Shown here piece after piece: positions 63,754 through 64,000 of a DNA stretch of 64,000 nucleotides. Made by a program: the position numbers and the translations under genes. Each line of letters opens with the position of its first letter. Within the stretch, counting starts at the first letter, position 1. Location: NCBI GenBank assembly GCA_963662175.1, contig OY759219.1, positions 45,190,675 through 45,254,674 of the forward strand, written 5' to 3'. The stretch comes from Aradus depressus. Its lineage: Eukaryota; Arthropoda; Insecta; Hemiptera; Aradidae. Under the pieces are notes generated by a model. The model did no database searches, had not been told where the DNA came from, and saw nothing but the letters and a program-made list of their open reading frames with translations.

Positions 63754-64000
63754 AAAAAAATCTGTAGGATTCTAGATTACGTTGACTTGTGGTTAGCTAA
63801 ATGTTCCAACTGTTGGAATTTGGGAAGGACTGGAATTTGCTGCACTTCACGTGAGTAGGTGTGGGATGGGCTGTATCATGTCGGACGGATGCCCAGTGCT
63901 TACGATCTGCAACCAATGACAATAGTAATAAGTTCTTGCTAAAATGTTAGGATTGTTTTTGTGACTTGCTACTTCAATGTTCTTCAGTCTACAACTACGG
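63754..64000. other. Non-repetitive flank, no gene recognised
   Basis: Starting with a run of seven A (63,754-63,760), the sequence shares no monomer motif with the array. All frames contain stops and no open frame of note is present. Visible details are a CACGTG hexamer at 63,848-63,853 overlapping a GTGAGT splice-donor-like hexamer at 63,851-63,856, and a 9-bp direct repeat tggaatttg at 63,814 and 63,831. None is enough to call a function. With only 247 bases the flank cannot be assigned to a gene, transposon or other repeat. Confidence 0.75.
63804..63818. repeat. 15-nt perfect dyad in the flank
   Basis: ttccaac and gttggaa form a perfect inverted repeat with 7-bp arms around one central t. 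It could be a dimeric protein-binding site or chance. It lies 51 bp outside the array edge. No adjacent gene or promoter is recognisable, so no role is proposed. Confidence 0.5.

Noticed and set aside
63754..63760. A7 tract as the poly(A) tail of a retroelement ending at the array
   Set aside because: Seven A is too short. I saw no target-site duplication or polyadenylation signal, and no retroelement sequence is recognisable on either side.

Overview
The window is almost entirely one tandem-repeat (satellite) array. It runs from base 1, so it enters from the left already in progress, to about 63,753. The last ~247 bases are non-repetitive flank. The monomer is about 78 bp (common 77- and 78-bp forms; roughly 820 head-to-tail copies, all in the same orientation). 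I find no supportable protein gene, RNA gene, transposon, CRISPR array or origin. A pure, single-orientation array of this size with multi-kilobase higher-order structure points to eukaryotic nuclear heterochromatin (pericentromeric, subtelomeric or similar). The species cannot be told from the sequence. Monomer GC is about 46%, with 22 G against 14 C per 78 nt on the + strand.

Many long open frames exist on both strands, but they follow from the repeat length. 78 nt is 26 codons and the consensus lacks stops in one frame of each strand, so any run of 78-bp monomers stays open. The frames break wherever a 77-bp monomer or a stop variant occurs. I treat them as repeat shadows.

The informative layer is the higher-order repeat (HOR) structure, read from matched variant monomers at constant offsets. 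(1) 1-2,334: degenerate start with truncated monomers and a 1,291-bp offset repeat. (2) 2,335-18,594: a composite unit present as a 9,248-bp copy and a 7,000-bp copy, which differ by one extra 2,170-bp block plus one monomer. (3) 18,595-25,000: a partial third copy, then 1,244-bp and ~1,555-bp duplications. (4) 25,000-36,670: mosaic with 933-bp, 2,353-bp and 468-bp tandem duplications; a variant with a 20-bp insertion first appears here. (5) 36,671-46,188: 2,971-bp and 1,908-bp duplications, interrupted at about 38.2-39.6 kb by an island of the left-hand monomer types. (6) 46,189-61,440: the most homogeneous part, with 4,040/3,244/3,167-bp offsets and a recurring 796-bp ten-monomer unit. (7) 61,441-63,753: clean 78-bp monomers, ending in a 234-bp three-monomer pattern up to an abrupt edge.

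There is no gene network to describe. The window is best read as a record of unequal exchange and segmental amplification. Each monomer also carries recurring short motifs (CCAAT, ACGTCA, splice-like signals, a G run) that might matter if the array is transcribed or bound by proteins.
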